Positions 6,994-15,125 of a stretch of 64,000 nucleotides of DNA are shown here, piece by piece (position 1 is the stretch's first letter; every line of letters starts with the position of its first letter). The stretch is from Pseudomonas lijiangensis. GTDB taxonomy: Bacteria > Pseudomonadota > Gammaproteobacteria > Pseudomonadales > Pseudomonadaceae. The stretch is from assembly GCF_018968705.1 (NCBI RefSeq), contig NZ_CP076668.1, positions 1,612,001 through 1,676,000 of the forward strand, read 5' to 3'. The notes below the pieces were generated by a model. The model was not told the DNA's origin. It did no database searches and was given only the letters and a program-made list of their open reading frames with translations. The translations under genes were made by a program, and so were the position numbers.

Positions 6994-7530
6994 ATGGGGA
7001 ATCTAATGGACAGTTTTGCAAAAGCTGCACCGGGTTCGACATTCAGGGTTGAGGAAAAGTCGGGGCTTGTGAGTTTTTTATACGAAGGAGAACTTAAGTC
7101 CGTCGATGTGTCGAAAAGAACTATCGGTATATTGCATAAGTTTTATAAAGGAAAGGTTTATACGGTTTCTGTTGATAATATTATATCCGTCAACGGGCAT
7201 GAGCCCTGGGATGCCTATTCCGTGAAAACGGCACCGCCAGACGGTCAAAATATTATTGAGTGGGATGGGGGTAAATGGCTCAACAGTTACTCGTATGACC
7301 TGGGATTTGATATGGAGACTGTATTCTCTCAAATCCCGGAAGGCACTGAACTTGTAATGCCGGCTGACTTCTGCGGAACCCAGGTGCCTCAGCATGGTTT
7401 GCTTGCACTGGTCGACTATCAGACCGGGCTGGCAATTCTGGAGAGCATCACTTCGCCCGGACAGAAAATCAAGGTGCCCATGGACAAAGTGGCTGCGATT
7501 GAAAACGGAGTGATCAAGCCCGTCAAGTAG
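6994..7530 (+). CDS. Uncharacterised protein, AT-rich locus
   Basis: I do not recognise this protein of about 178 residues. It has no signal peptide or membrane segment and reads as a beta-rich soluble protein, with a conserved-looking motif EWDGGKWLNSYSYDLGF in the middle. The start is ATG 6994, eight bases after AGGAG (6981-6985); the frame is open 90 bases further upstream. The region 6816-6990 and the first half of the gene are markedly AT-rich compared with the flanks, which suggests acquisition or relaxed selection. A terminator-like hairpin precedes it, so it probably has its own promoter in the AT-rich stretch. Confidence 0.65.
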   Translation: MGNLMDSFAKAAPGSTFRVEEKSGLVSFLYEGELKSVDVSKRTIGILHKFYKGKVYTVSVDNIISVNGHEPWDAYSVKTAPPDGQNIIEWDGGKWLNSYSYDLGFDMETVFSQIPEGTELVMPADFCGTQVPQHGLLALVDYQTGLAILESITSPGQKIKVPMDKVAAIENGVIKPVK

Positions 7531-7692
7531 GTGGTAGAAAGATCGAAAAGGACCATGCTGACAGCGCACCTCATACGCTTCTACACGGCAAGATCAGGGG
7601 GCTTGATTCATCCGATAAGTTGGCACTTTAATTTCGGCCTTTGCCCCCTTTTGCCCTATCATTCGCCTTTTCACAAAGGCCGATGAACCCTC

Positions 7693-7977
7693 ATGACAAC
7701 CGCACCCACCACCCTGCTCGCCGCTCTGCAAACCTCCACAATGCTGGAAATCGACGGGCTTCACGCCTGGGAGTTTTCCCTGGCCGATGATCTGAATATC
7801 GAGTGCATGGATGGTCGTGAGCGCAAGGTATGGCGTTTCAGCCTGGCGCAGATTCAGGCGGCGACTTTCGATGAAGGCCTGCAAAGCTGGGTCGTCAACG
7901 ATGGCAATGCCGATCACCGCATCATCTGCCTCGATGCGTTCACTCCCAACGATGAAGATGAAAGCGATCTGGATTAA
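7693..7977 (+). CDS. Small conserved acidic protein (DUF5629-like)
   Basis: This 94-residue acidic protein has the segments LLAALQTSTMLEIDGLHAWEF and WRFSLAQIQAATFDEGLQSW and ends in NDEDESDLD. It resembles the small Pseudomonas family DUF5629, an assignment made from memory of the family pattern. There is no catalytic motif, signal or membrane helix. It is followed by a secreted lactonase gene on the same strand after 93 bases. Function unknown. Confidence 0.7.
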   Translation: MTTAPTTLLAALQTSTMLEIDGLHAWEFSLADDLNIECMDGRERKVWRFSLAQIQAATFDEGLQSWVVNDGNADHRIICLDAFTPNDEDESDLD

Positions 7978-8070
7978 GCCTCGCGCAAAACTACATGAGC
8001 GATAGCCTGTCATACCCCTGACTGTCGCGAAGCCGGCACCCATAATTTCAACAAGAAAAGGAATGCCCCC

Positions 8071-9243
8071 ATGACTCCTGCGTTCTTGCCGTGGCTGGCG
8101 CTTGCCAGTGCAATCAGCATTTTCCCCGTACAGGCTCAAACCATGTCCGATACCGATTTGCTGGTGGGTTCCTACACCCAGGGCAAGAGTGAAGGGATCT
8201 ACCGTTTTGCTTTCAACAGCCAGACTGGCAAGATCGATCCGGCCCCGCGCCAGGTGATCCGTGCTGAAAACCCTTCCTGGTTGACCCTGTCGAAGGACGG
8301 GCGTTACTTGTACGCGGTCAACGAGAACGGTCCGGGGCAGAGCGATGTTGTGGGCAAGGTCAGCAGTTTTGCCATCGCGCCCAAGACTCATCAGGTGACG
8401 GCTCTAAATCAGGTCGTGAGCAAAGGCGAGGAGCCGACTCATTCGAGCCTGAGCCCTGATGGGCGTTATCTGTTCGTTTCCAACTATGCCGTACAGCCTG
8501 ATCCTGGCGGGTCTCTGGCGGTATTGCCGGTGGGCAAGGACGGCAAGCTTCATGACGTCGTGCAAACGGCCGGGCCTAATGTTGCCAGCCAGGTGAATCC
8601 TGAGCGGCAGATGTCTTCCCATGTGCATGCCGCAGTGCCGACGCCGGATGGCAAGTACGTGGTTGCTGCCGACCTGGGAGCCGACAAGCTGTTCGTGTAC
8701 AGCTACGACGCCAGCCAGGCCAGACCTCTGCAACCAGCCAGTACGCCTTCGGTGCAGTTGCCGGGCGGTAGCGGGCCTCGGCATATCCTGTTCAGCAGCG
8801 ATGGCAAGCATGCCTGGCTGGTTCTGGAAATGTCGGCTCAGGTCGCGGTGTTCGATTACTTGGATGGCGAGTTCAAGCAGACCCAACTGGTCGACCTGAA
8901 AAACCAGGGCGTGCAGCAACGCAATGGGGCTGGTGGTCTGCATGCGTCGCCTGATGGCCGTTTCCTGTATGTCGCCAACCGTGGCGAGGCCAATCAACTG
9001 CTGGTTTTCCGGATCGATCCGACCACGGGCCAGCTTGAAGAGCTACAACGTCGTTCGGTGGAAGGTACTGAGCCACGGGAATTCAGCTTCGATCCCAGCG
9101 GTCAATTCATGCTGATCGCCAACCAGAAGAGCAACCAGATCGTCACGGTTCGCCGCGACCCTCAAACCGGAATGCTGGGTGAGACGGTGCAGAAAATCGA
9201 TTTCGATTCACCTTCGGATCTGCATTTCCTGACCGCCGATTGA
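8071..9243 (+). CDS. Secreted seven-bladed lactonase (YbhE/Pgl type)
   Basis: This 390-residue protein begins with a signal peptide (cleavage probably after FPVQA). It then shows about seven repeats of the beta-propeller family that includes 6-phosphogluconolactonase YbhE and muconate cycloisomerase-like lactonases. Typical pieces are LLVGSYTQGKSEGIYRF, HAAVPTPDGKYVVAADLGAD, GPRHILFSSDGKHAWL and GGLHASPDGRFLYVANRGE, with the conserved H and R residues of the active face. A periplasmic location makes a sugar or aldonate lactone substrate likely, but the exact substrate is not shown. AAGGAA precedes the ATG. A GC hairpin (9255-9285) without a U-tract follows. Confidence 0.88.
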   Translation: MTPAFLPWLALASAISIFPVQAQTMSDTDLLVGSYTQGKSEGIYRFAFNSQTGKIDPAPRQVIRAENPSWLTLSKDGRYLYAVNENGPGQSDVVGKVSSFAIAPKTHQVTALNQVVSKGEEPTHSSLSPDGRYLFVSNYAVQPDPGGSLAVLPVGKDGKLHDVVQTAGPNVASQVNPERQMSSHVHAAVPTPDGKYVVAADLGADKLFVYSYDASQARPLQPASTPSVQLPGGSGPRHILFSSDGKHAWLVLEMSAQVAVFDYLDGEFKQTQLVDLKNQGVQQRNGAGGLHASPDGRFLYVANRGEANQLLVFRIDPTTGQLEELQRRSVEGTEPREFSFDPSGQFMLIANQKSNQIVTVRRDPQTGMLGETVQKIDFDSPSDLHFLTAD

Positions 9244-9254
9244 TCGTTGAAAAG

Positions 9255-9285
9255 GCTCAAGCCCGCGGTTTGCGCGGGTTTGAGC
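9255..9285 (+). other. GC-rich hairpin after lactonase gene
   Basis: GCTCA-ag-CCCGCG (9255-9267) pairs with CGCGGG-tt-TGAGC (9272-9285). No U-tract follows, so it could be an RNA-stabilising 3' structure or a weak terminator. Confidence 0.5.
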
Positions 9286-9427
9286 AACTATCAATCCAGA
9301 TGATATGCGTTAGTGGCATAAAAGATTTTTGAATGAGCAGCCTCGGGCGTAACTTTGAGTTCAAGCCAGAACGGCCACCACTTGAATCCAAGCGTGCATA
9401 TATAAAAGACCACCGAGGGTTGACGAC

Positions 9428-9610
9428 ATGAACTTCAATATCTTTTCCATCATTGCAGCATCGGCTATTTCCGCATCTGTTGTTCTTCCTGCCAGTGCCA
9501 CTGTTGAAGTGACCGACAAAAAAGCCCACGCGACCCAGACGTACACACCCAAGTACCTGCAACAGAGTGCCAACTTCTATGCTGCGCTGGACCACAAGAC
9601 CGCGCAGTAA
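9428..9610 (+). CDS. Small exported protein
   Basis: This 60-residue protein has a clear signal peptide (IFSIIAASAISASVVLPASA) with a likely cleavage before TVEVTDKK, leaving about 36 mature residues. It is preceded by GAGGGT. It fits the group of short Pseudomonas periplasmic proteins of unknown role. The intergenic stretch 9611-9886 holds an intrinsic terminator and no other gene. Confidence 0.65.
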   Translation: MNFNIFSIIAASAISASVVLPASATVEVTDKKAHATQTYTPKYLQQSANFYAALDHKTAQ

Positions 9611-9707
9611 GCACTGATCCCACGGTTTTACTGGCTCACACAGGTTTTTGCGACCACTGCCCATTGCGTGGCAGACCATGCATCTACTGTGGACTGGGCT
9701 GACCCCG

Positions 9708-9744
9708 AATCCCCCGTTACTTAATGAGTGACGGGGGATTTTTT
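9708..9744 (+). terminator. Intrinsic terminator
   Basis: AATCCCCCGT pairs with ACGGGGGATT, with a central TTAATGA loop and weak inner pairs, followed by a run of T residues (9739-9744). It should end transcription from the small exported protein gene. Confidence 0.85.
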
Positions 9745-9886
9745 ATGCCTGGTTAGTTGTCAGGCGTTGATACGTGATATTTCGTATATCAAAAAAACGC
9801 ATAGTAGCTATGCATAACCATGGTTTTTCAATACAACGGATATCGACGATCCTGTTGGCCATGCAAAACACTATGGAGTTCTAAAC

Positions 9887-10066
9887 ATGGCCACTGCCAT
9901 CCTGGGTTCAATCAAACAAGGCGCCTATATCGCGATTTCTCTGTATGTGGTTTTCATTGCCGTGGTGACCATCACCAGCCTGCATCCACAACTTAAAACC
10001 CGCGCTTATGAGTCGGCAGCACCTTCGGTCGTCGTGGCTGCGGCCCCACAGGAACGTGCTTCGTGA
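9887..10066 (+). CDS. Small single-pass membrane protein, 59 aa
   Basis: ATG at 9887 opens a 59-residue frame ending with TGA at 10064-10066, preceded by TATGGAGT with an eight-base spacer. The translation has one hydrophobic helix (AYIAISLYVVFIAVVTITSL, residues 13-32) between MATAILGSIKQG and a polar/alanine-rich tail ending in PQERAS. The good ribosome site, the compact hydrophobic design and the absence of any overlapping gene support it. Function unknown. Confidence 0.7.
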   Translation: MATAILGSIKQGAYIAISLYVVFIAVVTITSLHPQLKTRAYESAAPSVVVAAAPQERAS

Positions 10067-10075
10067 TTGTGGTTG

Positions 10076-10141
10076 TTCGCGAATGAATTCGCTCCCACGG
10101 GCTGGGAGCGAATCGGGCGGCGCTCCGCTCATTCGCGAATG
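10076..10141. repeat. REP pair between convergent genes
   Basis: ATTCGCTCCCA (10086-10096) pairs with TGGGAGCGAAT (10102-10112), flanked by two TTCGCGAATG motifs near 10076 and 10131-10141. It lies between the small membrane protein gene and the convergent sbcC end and may act as a bidirectional transcript end. Confidence 0.75.
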
Positions 10142-10142
10142 C

Positions 10143-13100
10143 TCAATCCCCAACCTCTATCGTACTCAACCCATTCCCCTGTCGACGTACCTTGATCTGC
10201 ACCGGAATCCGCTCATGCATTTCCTGTACGTGAGAGATCACGCCGACCTTGCGCCCCTGGGCTTGCAGGCCGTCCAGGGCGTCCATGGCCAGTTGCAGGG
10301 ATTCGGGGTCCAGGCTGCCGAAGCCTTCGTCGATGAACAGCGATTCGATACGCAAGGTGCTCGATGCCATCGACGCCAGTCCCAGTGCCAGGGCCAGGGA
10401 GACGAGGAAGGTTTCGCCGCCCGATAACGAATGCACCGAGCGCAGTTCGTCGCCCATTTCCGTATCCAGCACCAGCAGGCCCAGCATGCTTCCGCCACGC
10501 TTGAGGCGATAGCGGCGTACCAGTTGCCTGAGCTGGGCGTTGGCGTGATGGACCAGCAGGTCGAGGTTGTAGGCCTGGGCGATCTTGCGGAATTTGTCGC
10601 CTTCCGCCGAACCGATCAGTGCCGCCAGACGCGCCCAGCGTTGGTACTCGCCTGTGGCCAGCGCGATGCGTTCCTGCAATTCGCTATTGGCATTGCGTCG
10701 CTGTTCGTCTTCGCTCAGCCGGGCGCGCAGGTCGGCGCAGTGTTGTTCGCTGACGTCACATTCAATCTGAATCTGGAGCAGGGCAGCGGCCAATTGTTCG
10801 TTATCGGTGATGTCGCTGTGTTGCGCCTGATGCTGTTGCAGGCGCTGTTCGCGCTCATGCAGTCGCACCTTGGCTTGCTCCAGGGCCTTTTCGCTGAGAT
10901 TCAATTGCTGGCGCAACTGATCGATGCGGGCATCGTCGTAAGTCAGCAGGCTTTCAAGCGAAGCGTCATCCAGTTCCTGATGGGTGCTGCGCCACTCGTT
11001 GATCCGGCCGTCGAGTTCGCGGGACTCCTGCTCCAGAGCCAGCAACTGCTGTTGATCGGCCTTGAGTTCGGCGCCGAGCTGAATCAGTTGATTGTGGACA
11101 TCCTGCAACGTCTGGCTTGCCGATGTTTCGGCGTGTCGGGCCTGTTCGACGGCCTGCTCCAGCGCTTGTTGCCACTGCTGGGCATCGGCATGGGAGCCGA
11201 GCAACTCAGTGAGCACCTGCTGGCTGGCCTGTTGCTGCTGACTCAGGGTCTGAACCTGTTCAGCCAGTTCAGCCTGGCGCTGGACCCGGTTCTGTTGCGC
11301 ATCCTGTTCCTTTTCGATGCGCTGCTGGCGTTCGCGCTGTTCCTCTTGCTCTTCGCCTTGCTGTTCGAGCTGGTCCAGACGCTGGGTCACGCGTTGTTCA
11401 AGCTGCATGACGGTGGCCGAAGCGTCGTTGCGCAGGTTGTCCAGCAGCTCGGGTGATACCAGTGTGGCAAGTGCTGTCAGTTCTTCTTCCAGGCGCTCGC
11501 GATCTGCTTCCAGTTGCTTGATCTGGTCAGTGACATGCCGTGCGGCGGTCTGGCTGGCTTCATGGGCAGCCTGGACTTGCTGTTGCAGGCGCGCAGCGTC
11601 TTTTTGCAGCGTGAGCAATGCAGCCTGACGCTGTTCGTCACGGCTGATGACTTCGTTCAACTGGCTGAGCTGCTGCTTCAGCCAGCTGTCGCGCTGTGCG
11701 GCATCACGGTCCAGCAGTTGTGCGCCGAGTGGATGGGCTTGCAGGTCCGGGGCGAGTTCCTGCTGCTGGAGGGCGAGTCTTTCCTGCTGGCGAATGAGTT
11801 CTTTTTGCCGGGCAATGACGCCGCCCACCTGCTCGCGCAACTGGTTGTACTTTTCCTTTAACTCATCCACCGCTTTCTGGGCGCCGGCCTGTTCGGTTTC
11901 GTCGTGGCGGGTCAGGCTTTGCAGCAATGCTTCGGGCTGATGCCAGGGATGTTCGACGCTGCCGCACACCGGGCACGGCTGGTCGTCCTGCAACTGTTCG
12001 CGCAGTTCTTCGACACTGGCGCTGCGGGCCAGACGCTGACGTTCCAGTAATTGCTGAGTGACGCTCAGGGTCTGCTCGGCAACTTTCAGATCATCCCGGG
12101 TCTGGATGCCTTCGGCATTGAGCTGGTCGCGTTCCTGCTGGGCGTCTTGTTGCTGCTGTGCGAGAGCCTGCAGTTGTTTATCGATCTCTTGCTGGCTGGC
12201 CCACAGGCGGGCCAGTTCCTCAAAGGCGCGTTGCTGCTTGCGGTTGTCCTGCAACAGGCTGCCCAGAATCTGGGTCTGCTCGGTGACAGCGTCTGCTTCG
12301 CAATCGGCCTCTCGGTACAGTACTTCAAGCTCGCTGCGCTGCTGGAGCAACTGCTCATCAGCATCGGCGGCACGTTGTTGCAGAGCGGGTAGTTCGTCCT
12401 GCCCGTGTTTCAGGCGATTGGCGGTCAGCGTCAGGGATTTGAGCCGGTCGCGCCAGGCGCTCCAGGCTTGTGCCAGCGGGGCGAGTTCGGTGCTGTGTTC
12501 CAGTTGCCGGGCGATACGTTCCAGCCGCTCAGCGACCTGTTGCTGCTGATTGCGCAAACCGTCCAGTTGGCTCTGGCCCTCTGCGCAACTCTGGTCAGCC
12601 TGTTGCTGGAGCGCGACGATCCTGGCCAGTTCCTGAGTCAGATGGTTCAGGGTGTTCTGGCTTTCAAAGGCCTGTTGCAGCAATGGTTTGGCAGTGTTCT
12701 GTTGCTGCTGGGCTTCGAGCAGTCTGGCGTGCGCGCTGCTGCGGGCACTTTCCAGTTGCTGCTGTTGAGCCTGTAGCGTGATTTCCCGGGCTTGATGCTG
12801 GCTAATGCGCTCGGCCAGCGGCGTGAGCTGGGCATTGAGGACGATGCGGCGGGCGAAGCGATGACGTTGCGGGCCCAGACGCTCCAGTTGGCCGAGGGTC
12901 TGGCGCTGGCCTTGCTGGTTGTCCCAGTCCTGTTGCGCGCTGCTCAGGCTTTCGCTGGCGCTGAGCTGTTCATCGCGCAGGCGATGCAGTTCGGTCAGCC
13001 ATTGTTGCTTGAGTTCCAGTTGTCGCAGTTGCGCCTGATGGGCCTTGTGCTGTTGCTGGGCTTCGCTGAGGTTCTGTTCCAGTTCGGCGCGCTGCTCAGG

Positions 13101-13787
13101 CTCAAGCGGGGTGATGTTGCCCGCCTGGGCGTTGAGGGCCTTGAGCGCTTCTTCGGCTTCCTTGCTCTTGCTGTAGGCGCGGCGTCCGAGCTGGCTGTAG
13201 ATGGCGGTGTTGGTCAGCTTTTCCAGCAGTTCGCTGCGTTCCTTGTCATCGGCCTTGAGGAAGGCGCTGAACTCGCTCTGAGCCAGCATCACGGCGCGGG
13301 TGAACTGCTCGAAGTTGAGGCCCAGGCGCTGTTCGATCAGTTGCTCGAATTCGCGCTTGCTCTGGTTGCTGAGGATTTGCTCGCTGTCCAGATCGGTTAG
13401 GGTCTGACGGCTGGCCTGCAGCTTTTTAGCCGCGTTGTCACGGGCGCGGTTGGTTTCCCAGCGGGCGCGGTAACGACGCTGGTCGATGCCGACAAAATCC
13501 ACTTCGGCGTAGCCGCTGCCGGTGCCACGGCGCAGCAGGGTGCGCGGATCGCTGGTGGTGATTTCACCTTCCACGTCCGGGACCTTGGACTGGCCGATAT
13601 TGCTCAGTCGCGGAATCGCCCCGAACAGCGCCAGGCACAGGGCATCGAGCAAGGTGCTCTTGCCTGCGCCGGTGGGGCCGGTGATAGCGAACAGGCCGGC
13701 ACTGGCCAGGGGCTCTGCGGTGAAATCCAGTTCGAACGGCCCGGCCAGAGAGGCGAGGTTTTTCAGGCGAATGGCGAGGATTTTCAT
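10143..13787 (-). CDS. sbcC: Exonuclease SbcCD, ATPase subunit
   Basis: This 1214-residue SMC/Rad50-type ATPase has an N-terminal Walker A (GPTGAGKSTLLDAL) at about residue 38 and then long glutamine-rich coiled coils. A zinc hook CPVCG sits near residue 605. The C-terminal ABC signature LSGGETFLVSLALALG is followed by Walker B SLFIDEGFGSLD. With SbcD it forms the Mre11/Rad50-like nuclease that opens hairpins and trims double-strand ends. The ATG at 13787 overlaps the sbcD stop by four bases, so the two are translationally coupled. The length is usual for pseudomonads. Large opposite-strand open frames inside this gene are compositional shadows. Confidence 0.96.
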   Translation of the reverse strand: MKILAIRLKNLASLAGPFELDFTAEPLASAGLFAITGPTGAGKSTLLDALCLALFGAIPRLSNIGQSKVPDVEGEITTSDPRTLLRRGTGSGYAEVDFVGIDQRRYRARWETNRARDNAAKKLQASRQTLTDLDSEQILSNQSKREFEQLIEQRLGLNFEQFTRAVMLAQSEFSAFLKADDKERSELLEKLTNTAIYSQLGRRAYSKSKEAEEALKALNAQAGNITPLEPEQRAELEQNLSEAQQQHKAHQAQLRQLELKQQWLTELHRLRDEQLSASESLSSAQQDWDNQQGQRQTLGQLERLGPQRHRFARRIVLNAQLTPLAERISQHQAREITLQAQQQQLESARSSAHARLLEAQQQQNTAKPLLQQAFESQNTLNHLTQELARIVALQQQADQSCAEGQSQLDGLRNQQQQVAERLERIARQLEHSTELAPLAQAWSAWRDRLKSLTLTANRLKHGQDELPALQQRAADADEQLLQQRSELEVLYREADCEADAVTEQTQILGSLLQDNRKQQRAFEELARLWASQQEIDKQLQALAQQQQDAQQERDQLNAEGIQTRDDLKVAEQTLSVTQQLLERQRLARSASVEELREQLQDDQPCPVCGSVEHPWHQPEALLQSLTRHDETEQAGAQKAVDELKEKYNQLREQVGGVIARQKELIRQQERLALQQQELAPDLQAHPLGAQLLDRDAAQRDSWLKQQLSQLNEVISRDEQRQAALLTLQKDAARLQQQVQAAHEASQTAARHVTDQIKQLEADRERLEEELTALATLVSPELLDNLRNDASATVMQLEQRVTQRLDQLEQQGEEQEEQRERQQRIEKEQDAQQNRVQRQAELAEQVQTLSQQQQASQQVLTELLGSHADAQQWQQALEQAVEQARHAETSASQTLQDVHNQLIQLGAELKADQQQLLALEQESRELDGRINEWRSTHQELDDASLESLLTYDDARIDQLRQQLNLSEKALEQAKVRLHEREQRLQQHQAQHSDITDNEQLAAALLQIQIECDVSEQHCADLRARLSEDEQRRNANSELQERIALATGEYQRWARLAALIGSAEGDKFRKIAQAYNLDLLVHHANAQLRQLVRRYRLKRGGSMLGLLVLDTEMGDELRSVHSLSGGETFLVSLALALGLASMASSTLRIESLFIDEGFGSLDPESLQLAMDALDGLQAQGRKVGVISHVQEMHERIPVQIKVRRQGNGLSTIEVGD

Positions 13788-15028
13788 GGCTGTTCGCTCT
13801 CCTGCTGAACTTCACGCAGCAGCGTGGCGAAATCGGTGAGGGTCTGTTCGTCCACCGCGTTGCCGAAGTTTTCCTCCCAGACACGGCTGAACAGCTCCTG
13901 AGGCGTGAGTTGCCCCAGTTCGATCAGGGTTGATTCTTCATCGCCGCCGTTGCGGCTGCCATGACCGGCATATTCGGCACCGATACGCACCAGACGCACG
14001 GCCTTGCCTTGCAGGGCGGTTTCTATCTGGTTGCGCAGGTCCGGTTGCGGCTCGTCCAGACGCACGCGCACTTCCAGCCAGGGCTGGCGGTCGATGTCGG
14101 CCAGCAGGTCGATGTCCGGCAGTTCCTTGAGTTTCAGCAGCAGTTCGGCCAGCGGGGCAGGGCCGAGGCGTTGCAGGTTGACGGCACGGGGGATCAGGCG
14201 CGGCTCGACACTGACCAGTTGCTCGCCGTCGCAGTTGATTTCCAGAATCTGGTGTTTGTAGTCGATTTCCGAGAATGACAACGGAATGGGCGAACCGCTG
14301 TAGCGAATGCGATCTTCACCGTTGACCCGCTGGGGCTTGTGCAAATGGCCAAGGGCGACGTAGGTGATACTCGGCCCGAACAGGCTGGCGGGCAGGGCTT
14401 CGGCATTGCCGATGATCAGGCTGCGCTCGGAGTCTTCGGACACCGAGCCACCGGCCATGTGTGCATGGCTGATAGCGATCAGGGCCTGGCCCGGCTGACG
14501 TTTTGCGTTGGCAGCCTCGATCAGCAGTTCATGAACCTGGGCAATGCCGCGCAGGTAGTCGTCACCCAGGATCGCACCCGTGACTTCGGCCGGGCGCAGA
14601 AACGGCAAGGCCAGGCACCATGCCTTGATGTCACCTTTTGCATCCGGCAACGGCAGCAGCAGGCGCTCTGCATCCAGCGAGCCGTCATCCAGCCACAACA
14701 CCCGCCCCAGTGCGTGAGTGCGCAAGCGGCGCATCAGCGGAGCAGGCAATTCGATGCGTGAGCCTGAGTCGTGGTTACCGGCAATCATGACGATGGTCAG
14801 CAACGGTTGTTGCTCATGGGCGTTGACGATGAAGTCGTACAGGCGCTCCTGGGCTTTGACCGGCGGGTTGACCGTATCGAAGATATCGCCTGCGATCAGC
14901 AGCACATCAGGTTGGCGCTCGGCCAGACGGGCCAGCAGCCAGCTCAGAAAGCTGGCGTGTTCGAAGTCCCGCTCCTGACCGTGGAGGTTCTGACCCAGAT
15001 GCCAGTCGGAGGTGTGAAACAAACGCAT
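13784..15028 (-). CDS. sbcD: Exonuclease SbcCD, nuclease subunit
   Basis: This is a metallophosphoesterase of about 414 residues with the Mre11-family metal ligands: TSDWHLG at the N terminus, then LLIAGDIFDTV, MIAGNHDSGS and GHLHKPQ further in. It is the nuclease partner of SbcC in the cytosol. I use the ATG at 15028 (MRLFHTSDWHLG), which gives the family N terminus. The open frame extends 16 codons upstream without family similarity. It is the first gene of the sbcDC pair. Confidence 0.95.
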   Translation of the reverse strand: MRLFHTSDWHLGQNLHGQERDFEHASFLSWLLARLAERQPDVLLIAGDIFDTVNPPVKAQERLYDFIVNAHEQQPLLTIVMIAGNHDSGSRIELPAPLMRRLRTHALGRVLWLDDGSLDAERLLLPLPDAKGDIKAWCLALPFLRPAEVTGAILGDDYLRGIAQVHELLIEAANAKRQPGQALIAISHAHMAGGSVSEDSERSLIIGNAEALPASLFGPSITYVALGHLHKPQRVNGEDRIRYSGSPIPLSFSEIDYKHQILEINCDGEQLVSVEPRLIPRAVNLQRLGPAPLAELLLKLKELPDIDLLADIDRQPWLEVRVRLDEPQPDLRNQIETALQGKAVRLVRIGAEYAGHGSRNGGDEESTLIELGQLTPQELFSRVWEENFGNAVDEQTLTDFATLLREVQQESEQP

Positions 15029-15087
15029 TGATTGACCTGTAAGCGGTGTATTTGGGGCGGATGTGTTGGTTTTCATGGCCTGTTAGG

Positions 15088-15120
15088 TTCGCGAATGAAT
15101 TCGCTCCAACGTGGGAACGA
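15088..15120. repeat. Single REP half
   Basis: GGTTCGCGAATGAATTCGCT followed by CCAACGTGGGAA is one REP unit of the GGGAGCGAATTC family, lying between the sbcD start and the end of the bat operon. Confidence 0.6.
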
Positions 15121-15125
15121 CAATC

